From Piscinibacter sp. (GTDB lineage Bacteria; Pseudomonadota; Gammaproteobacteria; Burkholderiales; Burkholderiaceae_C), in NCBI GenBank assembly GCA_019635485.1, contig JAHBZL010000017.1, positions 1-64,000 of the forward strand: a stretch of 64,000 bases of DNA, written 5' to 3'. Numbering within the stretch: the stretch's first letter is position 1; every line of letters begins with the position of its first letter. Below are positions 1-12,385 of this stretch, one piece after another. The notes under the pieces were generated by a model. The model was not told where the DNA came from. It searched no databases and saw only the letters and a program-made list of their open reading frames with translations. The translations under genes were made by a program, and so were the position numbers.

Positions 1-559
1 TGGGCGGCTCGGCCGGCGGGCGCGGTTCCGTCGGCGCACTGGTCGGTGCCGGTGGACGCGCCGCCGAGGCGGCATTGACCGCCTGCACGACGGCGACGAC
101 CGGCGCCACCTGCGACTCGGTCCGCTGAGGCGGCAGCGTCACCGGGGCCGCGCTGCCCGCCTGGGCCAGGAACACGCCCGGCGGGTCGACCAGGGTCACG
201 AAGGCGCGCGTGATGCGCCCGTTGCAGCCGGCGCTGATGCTGACCGTGACGACCGGTTCGTCGATCTGGGTCGACGTGGTGACGCGCACCATGCGCTCCG
301 TCGGCTCTGCTGCCGGCTCGAGGGTGACCCGCACGGCCACCGAGGGCACACGCTGCTCGCCCGAGAGCACCTCGGCCGAGACACATTCGCGCAGCAGGGA
401 CTCGTCAGGATCCAGCCGGACCGTGGCGGCAAAGTTCAGCGGCTGGCCGAGATGCGACGCATTGACGACGCGCCCGAAACCCAGCGCTTGCGCCGCACCG
501 GCGGCGCACAGGAACGCACAGCCGAAGACGATCGGCCAGGGGAACGGAAACTTGCGCAT
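1..559 (-). CDS. FimV/HubP-like exported protein, partial (C-terminus beyond window)
   Basis: The reading frame starts at ATG 559 on the minus strand and runs off the left edge, giving at least 186 residues. It opens with a signal-peptide-like segment (MRKFPFPWPIVFGCAFLCAA) followed by ALGFGRVVNASHLGQPLNF. This resembles the N-terminal domain of FimV/HubP-type proteins, where a mature start near ALG..L..LGQPL is usual. A Pro/Ala-rich stretch follows and is cut at base 1. FimV-like proteins are cell-envelope proteins with a periplasmic N-terminal domain, linked to polar organisation and type IV pili. Family assignment rests on this motif only; the C-terminal domains that would confirm it are not in view. 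Confidence 0.6.
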   Translation of the reverse strand, partial: MRKFPFPWPIVFGCAFLCAAGAAQALGFGRVVNASHLGQPLNFAATVRLDPDESLLRECVSAEVLSGEQRVPSVAVRVTLEPAAEPTERMVRVTTSTQIDEPVVTVSISAGCNGRITRAFVTLVDPPGVFLAQAGSAAPVTLPPQRTESQVAPVVAVVQAVNAASAARPPAPTSAPTEPRPPAEPP

Positions 560-832
560 TCTTCACGTCGGATTCCGCAGTCACTCTAGCATGTCCCCCG
601 CAGCCGGCCGGCCCGCGCCCCGGGGGCGTCGTGGCGCATGCCCGTGACCTATTCGACCGAACCGGGCCGTGCGTGCGCACAGCATCACGAACCGGGCCGG
701 CCCCGGCGTCAGCAGTCGTAACCGGCCGGCATCGATCGATTCGAGCGTCGGGGCGGTCCAGCGGCCGCGCGGTTCGCCTCATGGACAATAGGCCCGCCCC
801 CACCGATCATCGTGTCGCGCCGGCGACTGACC

Positions 833-1540
833 ATGAAGACCCCCGTCCTTACGATCGACGAACGATCCAACATCGAATCGGGCACTTGGTTCTCGAAACT
901 CTCGCTGCCGCTGCGCCAGGCCATCCTCGATCGGGCCCACGTGCGGCGCTATCCGGACGGCGCCACGCTGTCGGCGCGCGGCACACCGGCCGAGTCGTGG
1001 TGCGGCGTGGCACGCGGTGCGGTTCGGGTCGGGTCGGTCTCGCTCGCGGGCAAGCAGGTGACGCTGACCTACGTCGAGCCCGGCACCTGGTTCGGCGACA
1101 TCGCACTGTTCGACGGCCTGCCGCGCACGCACGATGCGACGGCGCACGGCGAGACCACGCTGCTGGTGGTCGGCAAGGCCGACTTCCGGGACCTGCTGGC
1201 CACGCATGTCGAGCTCTACGACGCGCTGCTGCGGCTGAACTGCCGGCGCCTGCGCCTGATGTTCAACGTGATCGAGGACCTCAACACGCGCCCGCTGGCG
1301 GCACGGCTGGCCAAGCAGGTGCTGCTGCTGGCGCGCAGCTACGGCGTGCCGCAGGGCGACGAGGAGATCCGCATCGGCCTGCCGCTCGCGCAGGAGGACC
1401 TGGCGCAGCTGCTCGGCGCCTCGCGCCAGCGCGTCAACCAGGAGCTGAAGGGCTTCGAACGCGAGGGGGCGGTGCGCGTCGAGCCGACCCGCCTGGTGGT
1501 GCTCTCGAAGGACAAGCTGCTCGCGATCGCCGAGCGCTGA
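833..1540 (+). CDS. Crp/Fnr-family transcriptional regulator
   Basis: A 235-residue protein with an N-terminal cyclic-nucleotide-binding-type beta-barrel (about residues 15-130, with the GTWFGDIALFDG turn) and a C-terminal winged helix-turn-helix (LAQLLGASRQRVNQEL, about residues 180-200). The N-terminal Cys cluster of true FNR oxygen sensors is absent, so it is not FNR itself. The effector is unknown. I chose ATG 833; a GTG at 812 in frame would add seven residues, and neither start has a clear ribosome site. The phosphotransferase gene follows 14 bases downstream and may be co-transcribed. Confidence 0.85.
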   Translation: MKTPVLTIDERSNIESGTWFSKLSLPLRQAILDRAHVRRYPDGATLSARGTPAESWCGVARGAVRVGSVSLAGKQVTLTYVEPGTWFGDIALFDGLPRTHDATAHGETTLLVVGKADFRDLLATHVELYDALLRLNCRRLRLMFNVIEDLNTRPLAARLAKQVLLLARSYGVPQGDEEIRIGLPLAQEDLAQLLGASRQRVNQELKGFEREGAVRVEPTRLVVLSKDKLLAIAER

Positions 1541-1554
1541 ACGCTGCCCACGCC

Positions 1555-2631
1555 ATGGACAACTATTCCGGCACCAAACCCGTTGCCGACCAGCATGCCT
1601 TCGACACGCAGGCGCTGGAGGCCTACCTCGCCACCCGCCTGGACGGCTACGCCGGGCCGCTCGCCGTCGAGCAGTTCAAGGGCGGCCAGTCGAACCCGAC
1701 CTTCAAGCTGGTGACGCCGCAGCGCACCTACGTGATGCGCTGCAAGCCCGGGCCCGTCGCGAAGCTGCTGCCTTCGGCGCATGCCATCGAGCGCGAGTAC
1801 CTGGTGATGAGCGCGCTGCGCGACAGCGACGTGCCGGTGCCGCGCATGCTGCTGCTGTGCGAGGACGAGTCGGTCATCGGCCGCGCGTTCTACCTGATGG
1901 AGTTCATGGCCGGCCGCGTGCTGTGGGACCAGACTTTGCCCGGCATGACACCGGCGCAGCGCGGCGCCATCTACGACGAGATGAACCGCGTGATCGCCGC
2001 GCTGCACCGCGTCGACGTGACGGGCGCGCTCGCCACCTACGGCAAGCACGGCAACTACTTCGAACGGCAGATCGGCCGCTGGAGCAAGCAGTACGTCGCC
2101 TCGATCACCGAGCCGATCGACGCGATGGACCGGCTGATGGCGTGGCTGCCGGCGCACATGCCGGCCGGCGCGCGCGACGAGCGCGAGAAGTCCGTCGTGC
2201 ACGGCGACTTCCGCCTCGACAACCTGGTGTTCCACCCGGACGAGCCGCGCATCCTTGCGGTGCTCGACTGGGAGCTGTCGACCATCGGCCATCCGCTGGC
2301 GGACTTCAGCTACCACTGCATGTCCTGGCACATCCCGACCGGCATGTTCCGCGGCATCGGCGGCGCCGACCTGGCGGCGCTCGGCATCCCCGACGAGCGG
2401 GCCTACGTGCGGCGCTACTGCGAACGCACCGGCCGTGCCGATCCCGACGCGGTGATGGCCGACTGGAACTTCTACATGGCCTACAACCTGTTCCGCATGG
2501 CCGGCATCCTGCAGGGCATCGCCAAGCGCGTCGTCGAGGGCACTGCCTCGAGCGCGCAGGCGCGTCAGGCGGCCGCCGGCGCGCGCCCGCTGGCCGAGAT
2601 GGGCTGGCGCATCGCGCAGCAGACCGACTGA
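1555..2631 (+). CDS. Phosphotransferase (aminoglycoside phosphotransferase/ACAD10-11-type kinase fold)
   Basis: This 358-residue protein has the protein-kinase-like fold of the APH family. The catalytic loop is VVHGDFRLDN (about residues 219-228), and the metal-binding DWE follows in AVLDWELSTIG. The N-terminal lobe shows QFKGGQSNPTFKL. Proteins of this type sit beside acyl-CoA dehydrogenases in many proteobacteria and resemble the kinase domain of mammalian ACAD10/11, which phosphorylates 4-hydroxyacyl-CoA. The acyl-CoA dehydrogenase starts 12 bases downstream, so a shared role in hydroxy-fatty-acid catabolism is a fair inference. The substrate is not shown by the sequence. Confidence 0.85.
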   Translation: MDNYSGTKPVADQHAFDTQALEAYLATRLDGYAGPLAVEQFKGGQSNPTFKLVTPQRTYVMRCKPGPVAKLLPSAHAIEREYLVMSALRDSDVPVPRMLLLCEDESVIGRAFYLMEFMAGRVLWDQTLPGMTPAQRGAIYDEMNRVIAALHRVDVTGALATYGKHGNYFERQIGRWSKQYVASITEPIDAMDRLMAWLPAHMPAGARDEREKSVVHGDFRLDNLVFHPDEPRILAVLDWELSTIGHPLADFSYHCMSWHIPTGMFRGIGGADLAALGIPDERAYVRRYCERTGRADPDAVMADWNFYMAYNLFRMAGILQGIAKRVVEGTASSAQARQAAAGARPLAEMGWRIAQQTD

Positions 2632-2643
2632 CGGAGACATCGA

Positions 2644-3885
<1,242 letters not shown>

Positions 3886-3922
3886 AGCCGGCCCCCGCGC
3901 CGACCCGGGCGACAGCGCGGCG

Positions 3923-4657
3923 TCAGCGCGGCTTGTCGTCGGTCCCGAGGCTCTGCCAGGCCGTCGAGCCGGACGCGGGCCACTCGCTGCCGGCTTCGCC
4001 GGCCTGGGTCGCCACCTCGATCGCCCGCGCGACCGCGGCCTCGAAGATGCCGAGCGCGCTGGTCAGCGCCGTGGGGTCGGGGTCGATCAGCTGCAGCCGC
4101 AGGTAGGTGCGGCCACGCAGCGTCATCAGCACGAACGGTGGGTCGTTACGCAGCGTCGCGCCCAATGCGCGCTCCAGCTGGTGCGCCAGCGGGCCGTTGA
4201 TCCAGGCCAGGCCGGTGGCCGGCGTGCTGGCGACGGCGCCGAAGTGGCTGCGCAGCACACGGAAGGTCGACATGTCGACCTTCCCGAACATCACCAGCCA
4301 GCGCATCTCCTCGGGCGAGCTGGTGTCGATCTGGGTCTGCGTGCCCTCGGTGAAGCGCTCGAAGGTCTGCTTCTCCAGCAGCTCGAGCAGCGGACGCGAC
4401 AGCAGCAGCATCTGCAGGTCCGATGGCAGCTTCAGCTCCATGCGGATGCGCAGTTCGCGCCCGTCGATGTAGCTGCGCTGCGGCGGGCCCCACTCGATGC
4501 GCACCGGCCGGCCGCCCACCTCGCCTTCGATGATGAAGCCTTCGTCCTCGCGGGCGCGCTTGTAGCTCAGGCCGCGCTGCTTGGCCCAGTCGGCCACGTC
4601 GCGCCATTCGGCACTCGGGGCCGGGGTGGCGAACAGGCGCTTGAGCGATTCGAGCAT
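3923..4657 (-). CDS. Conserved hypothetical protein
   Basis: A 244-residue soluble protein with no signal peptide or membrane span. I do not recognise the family. It begins MLESLKRLFATPAPSAEWRD and contains RPVRIEWGPPQRSYIDGREL and a segment starting EEMRWLVMFGKVDMSTFRVL, which suggests a mixed alpha/beta fold. I chose ATG 4657; an ATG at 4681 would add eight residues that overlap the upstream region of the divergent GST gene. It is convergent with the acyl-CoA dehydrogenase gene, 37 bases away. No function is proposed. Confidence 0.7.
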   Translation of the reverse strand: MLESLKRLFATPAPSAEWRDVADWAKQRGLSYKRAREDEGFIIEGEVGGRPVRIEWGPPQRSYIDGRELRIRMELKLPSDLQMLLLSRPLLELLEKQTFERFTEGTQTQIDTSSPEEMRWLVMFGKVDMSTFRVLRSHFGAVASTPATGLAWINGPLAHQLERALGATLRNDPPFVLMTLRGRTYLRLQLIDPDPTALTSALGIFEAAVARAIEVATQAGEAGSEWPASGSTAWQSLGTDDKPR

Positions 4658-4713
4658 GGTTGCACTAGAGTGTCGGGCCATCCACCGAGAAAAGCCAGCC
4701 GGAGGCAGGACAG

Positions 4714-5406
4714 ATGATCGAAGTGTATTCGTGGGCCACCCCGAACGGCCACAAGGTCCACATCATGCTCGAGGAGTGTGGCCTGCCCTACCGGGTGACG
4801 CCGGTGGACATCGGCGCCGGCGACCAGTTCAAGCCGGAGTTCCTCGCGATCAGCCCGAACAACAAGATCCCGGCGATCGTCGACCCGGACGGGCCGGACG
4901 GGCAGCCGATGTCGCTGTTCGAGTCGGGCGCGATCCTGCTCTACCTCGCCGGCAAGACCGGCCGCTTCCTGCCGGCCGACACACGCGGCAAGTACGAGGT
5001 ACTGCAGTGGCTGATGTTCCAGATGGGCAGCGTCGGGCCCATGCTCGGCCAGACCCATCACTTCCGGATTTATGCGCCGGAGAAGCTCGAGTACGCGATC
5101 AATCGCTACACGAACGAGGCCAGGCGCCTGTACGGCGTGATGGACCGGCGCCTGGCGAAGAGCAAGTACATCGGCGGGCCCGAGTACGGCATCGCCGACA
5201 TCGCCGTCTTCCCCTGGCTGCGCTCCTGGAAGAACCAGGGCATCGACTGGAACGACTACCCGCACCTGAAGGGCTGGTTCGACGAGATCGCGCACCGCCC
5301 GGCGGTGCAGCGCGGGGTCGAGGTGCTGGCGAACCAGCGCAAGCCGCTGGTCGACGACAAGGCCCGCGAAGCCCTGTTCGGCGCCACCCAGTACCAGCGA
5401 CGCTGA
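4714..5406 (+). CDS. Glutathione S-transferase (YfcG/GstB-like)
   Basis: This 230-residue protein has an N-terminal thioredoxin-like domain (IEVYSWATPNGHKVHIMLEE at the start, then ISPNNKIPAIVDPDG and SLFESGAILLYLA) and a C-terminal all-helical domain. The pattern matches the YfcG/YghU group, which act as glutathione-dependent disulfide-bond oxidoreductases using a Ser/Thr or Asn near the N-terminus (here TPNG) rather than a Cys. A GGAGG-type ribosome site precedes ATG 4714. The small exported-protein gene starts two bases after the stop. Cytosolic; the physiological substrate is unknown. Confidence 0.88.
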   Translation: MIEVYSWATPNGHKVHIMLEECGLPYRVTPVDIGAGDQFKPEFLAISPNNKIPAIVDPDGPDGQPMSLFESGAILLYLAGKTGRFLPADTRGKYEVLQWLMFQMGSVGPMLGQTHHFRIYAPEKLEYAINRYTNEARRLYGVMDRRLAKSKYIGGPEYGIADIAVFPWLRSWKNQGIDWNDYPHLKGWFDEIAHRPAVQRGVEVLANQRKPLVDDKAREALFGATQYQRR

Positions 5407-5408
5407 GG

Positions 5409-5921
5409 GTGGCCCGCCTTCCGCGCGTGCCGGCGCTGCTGGCCGGGCTGGCCGTGGCCGGGCTGGCCGCCGCCCAGACCAACCCGCTGGGCACGCCGCG
5501 CCCGGCCCCCGCGCCCCCGGCAGTCCCGACTGCGCCGGCCGGCCCGGTCCGGCCCGCGGCGGCGCCCACCCCGAGCCAGCCACTGGCCGCCGGCCTGCGC
5601 ATCTCTGGCCGCATCGACGAGGCGACCGTGCAGGGCCTCGTCTGCGGCGACCTGGCGCGGCCGTTCGGCGCCGTCTCGCCCGAGGTCGAGGGCCGCTGGA
5701 GCTTCGTGCCGCGCAGCGCCAGCGCCGGGTCGTTCACCTACCAGGCCCGCAACGTCGGCGGCGTGCCCGGCAGCGGCAGTGGCACCTATGTGATCACGCG
5801 CGACGCGGCCGGGGGCGGGCGCATCAAGCTGGACGGCACGGGCTCGATCCACAGCCCGGTGGGCACCTTCTCGGCCACGATCTACGAGACCCTGACGCTG
5901 ACCCCGGCCGCCGGCTGCTGA
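5409..5921 (+). CDS. Small exported protein of unknown function
   Basis: A 170-residue protein with a GTG start two bases after the GST stop codon. It has a short signal peptide (about residues 1-22, ending VAGLAAAQ), then a Pro/Ala-rich linker (about 25-60), then a compact domain containing GLRISGRIDEATVQGLVCGD and GTYVITRDAAGGGRIKLDG. The domain looks like a beta-rich secreted fold, but I do not recognise it. The tight spacing suggests translational coupling to the GST gene. It is convergent with nifA, 19 bases away. Confidence 0.6.
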   Translation: MARLPRVPALLAGLAVAGLAAAQTNPLGTPRPAPAPPAVPTAPAGPVRPAAAPTPSQPLAAGLRISGRIDEATVQGLVCGDLARPFGAVSPEVEGRWSFVPRSASAGSFTYQARNVGGVPGSGSGTYVITRDAAGGGRIKLDGTGSIHSPVGTFSATIYETLTLTPAAGC

Positions 5922-5940
5922 GCGCGCCGGCACCGCCAGC

Positions 5941-7641
<1,701 letters not shown>

Positions 7642-7809
7642 GACGCACCTCCGTGGACGGCTCGACGGCGCGCCTGCGGTGCAGGCGGATGCGCCCTGGT
7701 GCCGGAATGCATCGCCCGCGGGCATTGCGGGGAGAACCGCGGCCGACACGCTGGCGGGGTGCAAGAAGCACGCCGGAAAGGGACCTGGTGCGCGTAACGA
7801 ATGGCGCGT

Positions 7810-7823
7810 TTGATGTGGGTCAA
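7810..7823. promoter_or_regulatory. FNR/FixK-type box upstream of nifA
   Basis: The sequence TTGATGTGGGTCAA matches the Crp/Fnr-type consensus TTGAT-N4-ATCAA with one mismatch. It lies 169 bases upstream of the nifA start and overlaps the stop codon of the ferritin-like gene. Oxygen-responsive FNR-type control of nifA is known in other proteobacteria. Whether this site is used here is inference, and I see no clear -10/-35 pair beside it. Confidence 0.4.
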
Positions 7824-8281
7824 TGGGTCGTCGCGTGGGCCTGCAACTGCCGCTCGAGTTCGCGCACGTGCTCGGACTCCTCGTCGGCGAACGCCTGCGC
7901 GATGCGCTGCAGTTCGGCGTCGGCGGTGCTGGCGGCGATCAACGCGTAGTACGCGTGCCCGCGGCGCTCGCCGTCGAGCGCCAGGCGCAGCGCTTCCTGG
8001 ACGCCCATCAGCGCATCCACGCCGGCCCAGTCGGCCATCTCGGGCGAGGTGCCGTCGGGCCAGTCGTATTCGTGCGCCGCCAGCGGCGGCAGCTTGCGGA
8101 AGCCCCCGCGCGCCATCGCGTCGGACAGGTGCAGTCGCGAGTAGTGCGCCATGCGCGTGAAGAACAGCGCCAGTTCGCGGTTGCCCTCGGTGCCCATCGC
8201 CGCGGCCAGCTCCTCGTAGCGGCGCGCGGCCTCGCGCTCGAGCGCGACGGCATGGGCCAGGAAGTATTCGACGGAGTTCAT
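7820..8281 (-). CDS. Nif-associated ferritin-like diiron-type protein
   Basis: A 153-residue helical protein with a ferritin-like four-helix pattern. Probable ligands are on helix 1 ([11 protein letters not shown]), helix 2 ([10 protein letters not shown]), helix 3 (GERRGHAYY) and helix 4 (EESEHVREL). Two relatives lie in this window: the gene at 30223-30714 and the C-terminal half of the protein at 31046-31957. All three share E-x-[ED]-A, SR-x-HL, GE/AE and EE-x-x-HV. It lies between fixX and nifA, probably in the nifV-nifW-fixABCX operon. The function (iron storage, peroxide or oxygen removal, or Fe delivery) is unknown. The start ATG 8281 begins the conserved [10 protein letters not shown]. 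Confidence 0.82.
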   Translation of the reverse strand: MNSVEYFLAHAVALEREAARRYEELAAAMGTEGNRELALFFTRMAHYSRLHLSDAMARGGFRKLPPLAAHEYDWPDGTSPEMADWAGVDALMGVQEALRLALDGERRGHAYYALIAASTADAELQRIAQAFADEESEHVRELERQLQAHATTH

Positions 8282-8294
8282 GCGCTCGCTTTCA

Positions 8295-8441
8295 ACGGCC
8301 TCGCAGAGCTCGGCCGGTTCGACAGGCGCGCGTCCGTCCGCAGGGACGGCCGCACGTCCGGCCTCGTTCCACGGCCTCGCAGAGCTCGGCCGGTTCGGCA
8401 GGCGCGCGTCCGTCCGCAGGGACGGCCGCACGTCCGGCCTC
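8295..8441. repeat. Tandem duplication, two 71-bp copies with 76-bp period
   Basis: Bases 8295-8365 and 8371-8441 are the same except for one base (gacagg against ggcagg). Each copy contains a small stem-loop CCGTCC-gcag-GGACGG. The array fills the gap between fixX and the ferritin-like gene, and the first copy reaches to within 14 bases of that gene's start. It looks like a recent local duplication. Confidence 0.9.
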
Positions 8442-8733
8442 ACCCAAACTTGAACAGGATGCCGTGGCCGCCGCGGGGGTACTCCCAGGCCACGTTGGTG
8501 TGTTCGGTGCAGATCACGCGACAGCTGCCGCACTCCAGGCAGCCGTCGGTGATGAGCGTCACCGATCGGTTGCCCTCGGCCTTGTAGCAGGCCGCCGGGC
8601 AGACGAAGGTGCAAGCCTGCGAATCGCAGTCGTTCTTGCAGACGTCCGCGTCCTTGATGCGGATGTGCGGCCGGCCGTGGTCGACCTTGTAGCGGTTCTG
8701 GAAGAGTTTCTCTTCGACATTCACGGTGATCAT
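8440..8733 (-). CDS. fixX: FixX, ferredoxin-like protein of the FixABCX complex
   Basis: A 97-residue ferredoxin-like protein beginning [18 protein letters not shown]. It carries Cys-rich segments [20 protein letters not shown] and [11 protein letters not shown], as in FixX/ETF-QO C-terminal ferredoxins. It binds one [4Fe-4S] cluster and works with FixC in electron transfer to quinone. The start at 8733 overlaps the fixC stop as ATGA, with GGAGGG upstream; an earlier in-frame ATG at 8748 lies inside fixC and is less likely. The stop codon falls at the edge of the downstream tandem duplication. Confidence 0.95.
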   Translation of the reverse strand: MITVNVEEKLFQNRYKVDHGRPHIRIKDADVCKNDCDSQACTFVCPAACYKAEGNRSVTLITDGCLECGSCRVICTEHTNVAWEYPRGGHGILFKFG

Positions 8734-10034
8734 CGGAAAGCCCTCCACAGCTTGAACGCATCACCCACGAGGCCGCGCCAGCGGCGGGCCGCCTTGAAAC
8801 TGCCGAAGATCTCGCGCTCCTTGGTCTTCTTGTCGACGCCGTCGACGGTGAACATCGTCTTGGCGGCGCGGTTGACCAGCGCGGGGTAGGTGCTGAAGAA
8901 CTGCGGGCTCTGGTGCAGCACCTGCGGCATGTCGCGGTACTTGTGCAGATCCTTCATCACGAAGCTGTCATCGAGCCGCTCCTTGTAGGCCTTGAGCGTC
9001 TTCTCGCTCATCGGCCGGCCGGCAGCCTTGGCGGCGATCACGGTCTCGGCGGCCAGACGCCCGGTGGTCATCGCCAGGTTGCTGCCCTCGCGGTGCGCGG
9101 CATTCACGAAGCCGCCCGAGTCGCCGACGATCAGCCAGCCTTCGCCGTAGACCTTGGGCACGGCATGGAAGCCGCCCTCGGGGATCAGGTGCGCGCAGTA
9201 CTCCTTCATCTCGCCGCCTTCGATCAGCGGCGCGATGCTCGGGTGGCGCTTGAGCCGCTCCAGCAGCGCGTACGGCGAGGTCCGCTGCGGGTTGGCCTTG
9301 AAGTCGCTGAGCATGCAGCCCACGCCGATGGTCAGCGAATCCTTGTTGGTGTAGAGGAAGCCGGTGCCGACCATGCCTTCGGTGACCGTGCCCATCATCT
9401 CGATGACCACGCCCTCCTCTTCCTTGACGTTGAAGCGCTGCTGGATCACCTCCTCGGGCATGAAGAGGATCTCCTTGACGGCGAGCGCGACGTTGCCGGC
9501 CTTGATCTCGCCGTGGAAGCCGGCCTTGCGCGCCAGCGTCGAGTTGACGCCGTCGGCCAGGATCACCACGTCGGCGTACACCTCGCCGCCCTTGCGGTCG
9601 CAGCGCACGCCGATGCAGCGGTTGCCGTCCATCAGCAGTTCCTCGACGGTGGTCTCGCAGATCAGCAGCGCGCCGGCTTCGCGCACCTTCGCGCTGAACC
9701 ACTTGTCGAACTGGGCGCGGATGATGGTGTAGCGGTTGTAGGGCGGCTTGTTGTAGTCGTCGCTGCGGTAGTGCGTGCCGACGAAGCTCGTGTCGTCCAG
9801 CACCCAGATGCGCTGTTCGATGATGTGGCGCTCCAGCGGCGCGTCCTCGCGGAAGTCGGGGATGACCTTTTCCAGCGCATCGGCGTACAGGATCGCGCCC
9901 TGCACGTTCTTGCTGCCCGGGTACTCGCCGCGCTCGATCTGCAGCACCTTCAGGCCGGCCTTGGCCATCGTGTAGGCCGCCGTGTTGCCCGACGGCCCCG
10001 CGCCGACGACGATCGCATCGAACTTCTCTGCCAT
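8730..10034 (-). CDS. fixC: FixC, FAD-containing ETF-quinone oxidoreductase-like subunit
   Basis: A 434-residue flavoprotein with an N-terminal dinucleotide-binding motif ([12 protein letters not shown], about residues 10-21) and the second FAD contact [19 protein letters not shown]. It is related to ETF-ubiquinone oxidoreductase but, like other FixC proteins, lacks the fused iron-sulfur domain, which is supplied by FixX. In the FixABCX complex it passes electrons from the FixAB flavins to the quinone pool, while the bifurcated low-potential electron goes to a ferredoxin or flavodoxin feeding nitrogenase. It lies between fixB and fixX with an 11-base gap to fixB. Confidence 0.96.
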   Translation of the reverse strand: MAEKFDAIVVGAGPSGNTAAYTMAKAGLKVLQIERGEYPGSKNVQGAILYADALEKVIPDFREDAPLERHIIEQRIWVLDDTSFVGTHYRSDDYNKPPYNRYTIIRAQFDKWFSAKVREAGALLICETTVEELLMDGNRCIGVRCDRKGGEVYADVVILADGVNSTLARKAGFHGEIKAGNVALAVKEILFMPEEVIQQRFNVKEEEGVVIEMMGTVTEGMVGTGFLYTNKDSLTIGVGCMLSDFKANPQRTSPYALLERLKRHPSIAPLIEGGEMKEYCAHLIPEGGFHAVPKVYGEGWLIVGDSGGFVNAAHREGSNLAMTTGRLAAETVIAAKAAGRPMSEKTLKAYKERLDDSFVMKDLHKYRDMPQVLHQSPQFFSTYPALVNRAAKTMFTVDGVDKKTKEREIFGSFKAARRWRGLVGDAFKLWRAFR

Positions 10035-10045
10035 CTCGTTCTCCT

Positions 10046-11164
10046 TCAGGCGACCTTGCGAATGCGCTTGTCCAGATGGGTGCGGAACGCCTGCGTCAGC
10101 ACCGGCAGCACCTGCATCGCGTTGCCGACGATGCCGTGGTGCGCGAAGTCGAAGATCGGCGCGTTCGGGTCGGTGTTGATCGCGACGATCACGTCCGAGC
10201 CCTCCATGCCGACGCGGTGCTGGATCGCCCCGCTGATGCCGGCGGCGATGTAGAGCTTGGGCCGCACCGTCTTGCCGGTCTGGCCGACCTGGCGCTCCGC
10301 CTCGGTCCAGCCGGCCTGCACGACGGCGCGCGTCGCACCGACCTCGGCGCCGAGCACCTTGGCGAGCTCCCAGACGAGCCGGAAGTTCTCGGCGTTCTTC
10401 AGCCCCTTGCCGCCGCTGATGATGATGTCGGCATAGGCCAGGTTGACGGTGTTGCGGTTGGCGTCCGGGATGAAGTCGAGCAGCTTGGTGACGATGTCGG
10501 CCTCGACCATGCCCAGCGGCATCTCGACGATGTCGCCGCCGCGCGTCTCGTCACGGCGCGGCATCGACATCACGCGCGGGCGCACCGTGGCCATCTGCGG
10601 GCGGTAGGCCAGCGTCATGATCGTGCACAGCAGCGAGCCGCCGAAGGTCGGGCGTGTCGCGGCGAGCGCGCGGCCGTCGATGTTCAGCTCGGTGCAGTCG
10701 GCCGTCAGGCCGGTGCCCAGCGTCGTCGCCACCGAGCCGGCCAGGTCGCGGCCCATGGTGGTCGCGCCCAGCAGCATGATCTCGGGCTGGAACTTGTTGA
10801 CGAGGTCGGTCAGGCCCTTGGTGAAGGGCTCGTTGCGGTAGCCCTTGAGCACCGGGTCGCGCACGACGTAGCAGCGGTCCGCGCCGTAGGCGTAGGCCTC
10901 CTTCGCGAACGCGTCGAGCGCCTCGTCGGGGCCGCCCAGCAGCACGCCGGCCACGTCGACCTGCAGCTTGTCGGCCAGCTTGCGGGCCTCGCCCATCAGT
11001 TCCCAGCTGACCGGGTGCACGTGCCCGCGGTCGTGCTCGATGAACACCCAGACGCCCTTGTAGGCCTTCAGGTGCTCGGGCAGTTCGGTGCTGCGGCCGC
11101 TGCGGCCGGCCGTCTTGAGCGCACCACCGGCGGCGCCGGCAGCGGGCTTGGCGGGTTCGCTCAT
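10046..11164 (-). CDS. fixB: FixB, electron transfer flavoprotein alpha subunit
   Basis: A 372-residue ETF alpha subunit. The N-terminal domain includes [20 protein letters not shown], and the C-terminal FAD domain carries [18 protein letters not shown] and [14 protein letters not shown], both hallmarks of ETF alpha. About 40 N-terminal residues are rich in Ala/Gly, an extension seen in FixB of diazotrophs. With FixA it forms the NADH-oxidising, electron-bifurcating flavoprotein. The gene is 10 bases after fixA. Confidence 0.97.
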   Translation of the reverse strand: MSEPAKPAAGAAGGALKTAGRSGRSTELPEHLKAYKGVWVFIEHDRGHVHPVSWELMGEARKLADKLQVDVAGVLLGGPDEALDAFAKEAYAYGADRCYVVRDPVLKGYRNEPFTKGLTDLVNKFQPEIMLLGATTMGRDLAGSVATTLGTGLTADCTELNIDGRALAATRPTFGGSLLCTIMTLAYRPQMATVRPRVMSMPRRDETRGGDIVEMPLGMVEADIVTKLLDFIPDANRNTVNLAYADIIISGGKGLKNAENFRLVWELAKVLGAEVGATRAVVQAGWTEAERQVGQTGKTVRPKLYIAAGISGAIQHRVGMEGSDVIVAINTDPNAPIFDFAHHGIVGNAMQVLPVLTQAFRTHLDKRIRKVA

Positions 11165-11174
11165 CGTGGGCTCC

Positions 11175-12023
11175 TCAGGCGGACAGGCGCTCGACGGTCT
11201 CTTCCTCGAGCGTCGGATGCGTGGTGAAGATCTTCTGAATCAGGTTCAGGCAGACGTCCTGCGGGTTCGAGTCCGCCACCACCTGCACATCGGCCTTCTC
11301 GGTGCGAGGCGTCGGCCCGAACACCTTGCTGACGATGGTCGGGCTGCCCTTCAGGCCGATCTTGGTGAGGTCCTCGATGCCGGCGTCGTCCTTGTTCCAC
11401 TTGCGCACGGGGCAGCGGCCGGCGCGAAGCATGTCGTCCATGCTCGCGAAGCGCATCTCGTTGGTGCCCTCGAGCATGGTGATCAGGCTCGGCAGCGTGG
11501 TGTCGAGCAGCTGCACGCCGCCCTCGGCGCGGCGCTCGACGCGGATGCGGCGCGCATCGAGGTCCACCTCGACGATGCGGCTCACGTAGGTCAGCAGGTT
11601 CAGCCCGAGGCGCTTGGCGATGCCGGGGCCGACCTGCGCGGTGTCGCCGTCGATGGTCTGCTTGCCGGTGAACACGAGGTCGACCGCCTGCTCCTGGCCG
11701 ATGCGGCGGATCGCCGCGGCCAGCGCGTACGAGGTGGCCAGCGTGTCGGCACCGGCGAACGCGCGGTCCGTGACCAGGATCGCATCGGTGGCCCCGAAGC
11801 TGATGCACTTGCGCAGCGCGTCCTCGGCCTGCGGCGGGCCCATGCACAGCATCGTGACGCGGCCGCCGAACTGGTCCTTCAGGCGCAGCGCCTCCTCGAG
11901 CGCGAACAGGTCGTACGGGTTGACGATCGCCGGCACGCCCTGCCGCATGATGGTGTTGGTGACCGGGTGGACGCGGATCTGCGCCGAATCCGGCACCTGC
12001 TTGATGCAGACGACGATGTGCAT
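11175..12023 (-). CDS. fixA: FixA, electron transfer flavoprotein beta subunit
   Basis: A 282-residue ETF beta subunit starting [20 protein letters not shown]. It contains the family signature region ([20 protein letters not shown], about residues 113-132) and [19 protein letters not shown]. It binds AMP/FAD with FixB and oxidises NADH in the bifurcating complex. It lies 14 bases after nifW in the run nifV-nifW-fixABCX. Length and motifs are normal. Confidence 0.97.
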   Translation of the reverse strand: MHIVVCIKQVPDSAQIRVHPVTNTIMRQGVPAIVNPYDLFALEEALRLKDQFGGRVTMLCMGPPQAEDALRKCISFGATDAILVTDRAFAGADTLATSYALAAAIRRIGQEQAVDLVFTGKQTIDGDTAQVGPGIAKRLGLNLLTYVSRIVEVDLDARRIRVERRAEGGVQLLDTTLPSLITMLEGTNEMRFASMDDMLRAGRCPVRKWNKDDAGIEDLTKIGLKGSPTIVSKVFGPTPRTEKADVQVVADSNPQDVCLNLIQKIFTTHPTLEEETVERLSA

Positions 12024-12037
12024 GGGCCTCTCCCGGG

Positions 12038-12385
12038 CTAGGCGGCGCGCGGCAGGCGCCGCTCGGTCAGGCTCTGGCGCAGCGACTGCAGCTGCACGTG
12101 CTGCGTGCCCTGCGCGTCCTGGAACACCTTGAAGACCTTCTCCTGCTGCGCCGTCGAGGTCGTGAAGTCCTGGTAGGCGCGCGTCAGCAGCTCGCGGTAG
12201 CGGCGGAACAGCTCGACGTCTTCCAGCCCCGCCAGGCCCTCCGTCTTGTGCAGGTACTGGTAGAAGCGCTTCAGGATGTGCAGCCGGTTCACGTGCACCA
12301 CGCGCTCGTCGTACGCGATGCCGAAGAACAGCAGGAAGTCCTCGGCGCTGGACAGCGCCTTCAGGCGTTGGATGAGGGAATCCAT
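12038..12385 (-). CDS. nifW: NifW, nitrogenase-stabilising protein
   Basis: A 115-residue protein starting [20 protein letters not shown], with [17 protein letters not shown], the usual NifW core. NifW interacts with the MoFe protein and helps protect or mature it; it is needed for full activity in some species. Its start lies inside the 3' end of nifV, a 25-base overlap, so translation is probably coupled. The length is normal for NifW. Confidence 0.94.
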   Translation of the reverse strand: MDSLIQRLKALSSAEDFLLFFGIAYDERVVHVNRLHILKRFYQYLHKTEGLAGLEDVELFRRYRELLTRAYQDFTTSTAQQEKVFKVFQDAQGTQHVQLQSLRQSLTERRLPRAA

